Of a stretch of DNA of 7,510 bases, positions 5,346 through 7,510 are shown one piece after another. Position numbers and translations under genes: made by a program. Under the pieces are notes generated by a model, which saw only the letters and a program-made list of their open reading frames with translations, was not told the origin of the DNA and searched no databases. Origin of the DNA: VAZQ01 sp050725815 (GTDB lineage: Bacteria > Pseudomonadota > Alphaproteobacteria > Rhizobiales > Xanthobacteraceae); NCBI GenBank assembly GCA_050725815.1, contig JBOHIG010000379.1:1-7510 (forward strand), in the 5' to 3' direction. Position 1 is the stretch's first letter; every line of letters begins with the position of its first letter.

Positions 5346-6089
5346 ATGAGTGCAACAACGATTCCCGAGGCGCGACGCCGCGCAACCCTTGCGGTTCGCG
5401 CAGTGGCGATCGCCGCCTGCACCGCGATGCTCGCCGGCTGCTACACGGCGCGCGACACCACGCTCGAAAACATTCCGAACGACTACCGCCAGCGCCACCC
5501 GATCGCGCTGAAGGAAGGGCCGCGCACGATCGAACTGTTCATCGGCAACAGGCGCGGCACGCTCACCGCTGTGCAACGCGCCGAAGTGCTGGCATTCGCG
5601 CGCGCTTGGCAGCATGAGGCCACCGGCGGAATCCTCATCGACGTTCCGAACGGCACCAGCAACGAAGGCGCCGCCACCTCGGCATCGCGTGAAATCCGCT
5701 CGATCCTCGCCGGCGCGGGCGTTCCGCCGCGGGCGATGGAGGTGCGGCCGCATCGCACCCACGATCCGCGCAAGCTCGCGACGTTGCGGCTGCACTATCC
5801 GACGGTGGTGGCGGAAGCCGGCCCCTGCGGCCTGTGGCCCTACGACCTCGGCCCGACCTACAACCGCGAGCACTATGAGAACCGGCAATACTACAACTTC
5901 GGTTGCTCGACGCAGCGCAATCTGGCCGCGATGGTCGATCAGCCGACCGATCTCGTGCAGCCGCGCGCCGAAATTCCGGTTTATACCAAGCGCCGCGCGA
6001 CCGTCTTTGAGAAGTACTCGAAGGGCGATAGCACCGCGACCAAACACTCCGACGCCGGCAAGGGCAAGATCAGCGAACTCGGCCAATGA
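5346..6089 (+). CDS. cpaD: Pilus assembly lipoprotein CpaD
   Basis: A 247-residue CpaD-family lipoprotein, associated with the outer-membrane secretin complex of the Tad pilus. The N-terminal signal (residues 1-31) ends in the lipobox LAGC with Cys32 as the lipidated residue. Tyr rather than Asp at +2 agrees with transport to the outer membrane. The family core spans about 55-215: TIELFIGNRRGTLT (61-74), then a region with GILIDVPNG, and the C-terminal block NFGCSTQRNLAAMVDQP (184-200). Cys161 (GPCGLWP) and Cys187 are the only other cysteines beyond the signal and could form a disulfide in the periplasm. The tail after 216 is charged and probably flexible. The ATG at 5346 follows GGGAG (5334-5338). 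The stop overlaps the cpaE start by four bases (ATGA), so the two are translationally coupled. Confidence 0.93.
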   Translation: MSATTIPEARRRATLAVRAVAIAACTAMLAGCYTARDTTLENIPNDYRQRHPIALKEGPRTIELFIGNRRGTLTAVQRAEVLAFARAWQHEATGGILIDVPNGTSNEGAATSASREIRSILAGAGVPPRAMEVRPHRTHDPRKLATLRLHYPTVVAEAGPCGLWPYDLGPTYNREHYENRQYYNFGCSTQRNLAAMVDQPTDLVQPRAEIPVYTKRRATVFEKYSKGDSTATKHSDAGKGKISELGQ

Positions 6090-7354
6090 TGACGAACACG
6101 CACTACGCTGCCGCTTCCGGCGCCAACGATGCCGCCGAGGGCGACCACATCGCGCCGGCTCCGCGCGTATCGGTGCAGGCGTTCTGCGAGACCGTCGAGA
6201 CCGCGGCCGCCGTCCAGGCGGCCGGCGAGGATCGGCGGCTGGCAAAAGCCCACCTGAAGATTCAGATGGGCGGCATCACCGCCGCCATCGAGTCCTACAG
6301 CACCGCGCCGACCCCGAACGTTATCGTCATCGAGTCGGAGACACGCGGCGACAGCGTCCTTGGCGGCCTCGACTCGCTCGCCGAAGTCTGTGACGCCGGA
6401 ACCAGGGTCGTCGTAATCGGCCGGGTCAACGACGTGCTGCTCTATCGCGAGCTGACCAAGCGCGGCGTGAGCGACTATCTGATTGCGCCGGTCGGCACCG
6501 TCGACGTGGTTCGCTCGATCTGCGGCCTGTTCTCCTCGCCCGACGCCAAGCCGGTCGGGCGCGTCATCGCGGTCATCGGTGCGAAAGGCGGCGTGGGAGC
6601 GTCCACCGTCGCCCACAACATCGCCTGGGCGGTCGCGCGCGATCTCCAGCTCGATACCGTCGTGACCGACCTCGACCTCGCCTTCGGGACGGCCGGGCTC
6701 GATTTCAACCAGGATCCGCCGCAGGGCATCGCGGACGCAGTGTTCTCGCCCGACCGTATCGACACCAATTTCATCGACCGGCTGCTGTCGAAATGCACGG
6801 ACCATCTCAGCCTGCTGGCGGCGCCAGCCACGCTGGAGCGAGTGTATGACTTCGCAGCCGACGCGTTCGACCCGATCATCGATTCGTTGCGTACGACGAT
6901 GCCATGCGTCGTGCTCGACGTACCGCATCTGTGGTCCGGATGGACCAAAAGCATGCTGGTCGCCGCCGACGATATCCTGATCGTGTCGGCGCCCGATCTC
7001 GCCAATCTGCGCAATGCAAAGAACGTGCTCGACCTGTTGAAGACGACGCGCCCCAACGACCGGCGGCCGTTCTATTGTCTCAACCAGGTCGGCGTGCCGA
7101 AGCGGCCGGAGATCAGCGCCGGCGATTTCGCCAAGGCGCTCGACGACGATCCGATCGCCATCATTCCGTTCGAGCCGCAACTGTTCGGCGCCGCCGCCAA
7201 TAACGGCCAGATGATCGCCGAGCTATCGGCCAGCCACCGCTCGGCCGAAATCTTCCGCCAGCTCGCGCAACAGTTGACGGGCCGTTCCGAAGCCAAGAAA
7301 GCCAAGTCGGGCCTGCTGACACCGCTATTCGACAAGCTGTTGAAGCGGGCCTGA
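6086..7354 (+). CDS. cpaE: Pilus assembly/localisation ATPase CpaE (TadZ-like)
   Basis: A 422-residue cytoplasmic protein that in Caulobacter positions the Tad pilus machine at the pole. Residues 28-150 form an atypical receiver-like domain: the strand VIVIE ends in E83 where a phosphorylatable Asp would be, so classic phosphorelay is unlikely. Residues 157-400 form a MinD/ParA-type P-loop domain with the deviant Walker A GAKGGVGAST (165-174), keeping signature Lys167 but with Ala172 in the usual GKT lysine position. Next come TDLDLAFGTAG (194-204), a Walker B-like strand CVVLDVPH (274-281), and the DDILIVSAPDLANLRNAKN region (295-313). The C-terminus (401-422) is Lys-rich and may be amphipathic (LLTPLFDKLLKRA). 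The start ATG overlaps the cpaD stop by four bases; a second ATG follows directly and would remove one residue. cpaF begins 22 bases after the stop. Confidence 0.94.
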   Translation: MMTNTHYAAASGANDAAEGDHIAPAPRVSVQAFCETVETAAAVQAAGEDRRLAKAHLKIQMGGITAAIESYSTAPTPNVIVIESETRGDSVLGGLDSLAEVCDAGTRVVVIGRVNDVLLYRELTKRGVSDYLIAPVGTVDVVRSICGLFSSPDAKPVGRVIAVIGAKGGVGASTVAHNIAWAVARDLQLDTVVTDLDLAFGTAGLDFNQDPPQGIADAVFSPDRIDTNFIDRLLSKCTDHLSLLAAPATLERVYDFAADAFDPIIDSLRTTMPCVVLDVPHLWSGWTKSMLVAADDILIVSAPDLANLRNAKNVLDLLKTTRPNDRRPFYCLNQVGVPKRPEISAGDFAKALDDDPIAIIPFEPQLFGAAANNGQMIAELSASHRSAEIFRQLAQQLTGRSEAKKAKSGLLTPLFDKLLKRA

Positions 7355-7363
7355 CCGACGTCT

Positions 7364-7367
7364 GGAG
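7364..7367 (+). promoter_or_regulatory. Ribosome-binding site of cpaF
   Basis: GGAG followed by nine bases and then a GTG at 7377. It supports a GTG start for cpaF, since no ATG lies in frame nearby. Confidence 0.6.
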
Positions 7368-7376
7368 TGAGAGTAA

Positions 7377-7510
7377 GTGTTCGGGAAGCGTAGTACAGCC
7401 GACAATCGAGCATCGCCCACGGCCGCGCCGGCGGTCCCGGCGCCGCAGGCCAGCTTGCCGCAAGCGCCCGAGCCGGCGCCACAGGCTGCGCCGCGTGCGG
7501 CGCCCAATAG
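7377..7510 (+). CDS. cpaF: Flp pilus ATPase CpaF (5' end only)
   Basis: Only the first 44 codons are in the window; the frame is open to the edge. It starts with GTG and reads MFGKRSTADNRASPTAAP, then a Pro/Ala/Gln-rich stretch that looks like the disordered N-terminal leader of alphaproteobacterial CpaF/TadA secretion ATPases. The Walker motifs that would prove the assignment lie outside the window. The call therefore rests on the MFGKR opening, the position right after cpaE, and the invariant cpaE-cpaF order in this type of Tad locus. In the complete protein the ATPase powers pilus polymerisation at the inner-membrane face. Spacing of 22 bases to cpaE and a good GGAG argue for the same operon. 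Confidence 0.8.
   Translation, partial: MFGKRSTADNRASPTAAPAVPAPQASLPQAPEPAPQAAPRAAPN

Noticed and set aside
4317..6245. Very long open antisense frame (over 600 codons) on the minus strand across cpaC, cpaD and cpaE
   Set aside because: Its translation is Arg/Ala/His-rich with no recognisable domain, and it lies opposite well-supported genes. High GC at third codon positions suppresses stops in this frame, so it is a composition artefact. The same holds for the minus-strand frame at 5981-7180.
1..7510. CRISPR arrays, tRNA/rRNA genes, insertion sequences, phage or defence genes
   Set aside because: I looked for regular repeats, terminal inverted repeats, cloverleaf-like segments and transposase or nuclease motifs, and saw none. 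All well-supported genes are the Tad locus plus one lipid enzyme.

Overview
The window is a chromosomal segment from a GC-rich alphaproteobacterium. The gene order pilin, pilin, cpaA, cpaB, cpaC, cpaD, cpaE, cpaF is the Caulobacter/rhizobial type of the Tad (Flp, type IVb) pilus locus. Protein style (54-residue Flp pilins, CpaD with a GCSTQRNLAAMV block) and base composition suggest a Bradyrhizobium/Rhodopseudomonas-like member of the Hyphomicrobiales. That genus-level guess is inference from recalled family features, not from a search.

Layout: (1) 32-919, minus strand: a fatty-acid-hydroxylase/sterol-desaturase family membrane di-iron enzyme, transcribed away from the pilus genes. (2) 920-1438: a 519-base gap with no convincing gene, whose 1140-1330 part is strikingly AT-rich and carries two CtrA-like boxes. 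(3) 1439-1603 and 1812-1973: two near-identical small Flp pilins, each with its own ribosome-binding site and followed by hairpin terminators. (4) 2143-2649: cpaA, the prepilin peptidase. (5) 2650-2961: a 312-base gap with another CtrA-like box. (6) 2962 to the window end: cpaB-cpaC-cpaD-cpaE-cpaF, tightly packed (gaps of 20, 24, -4 and 22 bases) and so probably one transcript. cpaF is cut off by the window edge after about 44 codons.

How it works together: the pilins are made as prepilins and cut by CpaA at the inner membrane. CpaF (ATPase) drives assembly and CpaE (TadZ-like, MinD/ParA fold) places the machine. CpaC is the outer-membrane secretin, with CpaB as periplasmic partner and CpaD as lipoprotein partner. 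TadB/TadC platform proteins and TadE/F minor pilins are not in the window and would be expected downstream.

I did not find an undescribed system. The observations worth follow-up are regulatory and evolutionary: independently terminated tandem pilins with identical 3' ends, CtrA-like boxes before the first pilin and before cpaB, overlapping direct repeats before the second pilin, and some atypical residues in CpaC and CpaE.
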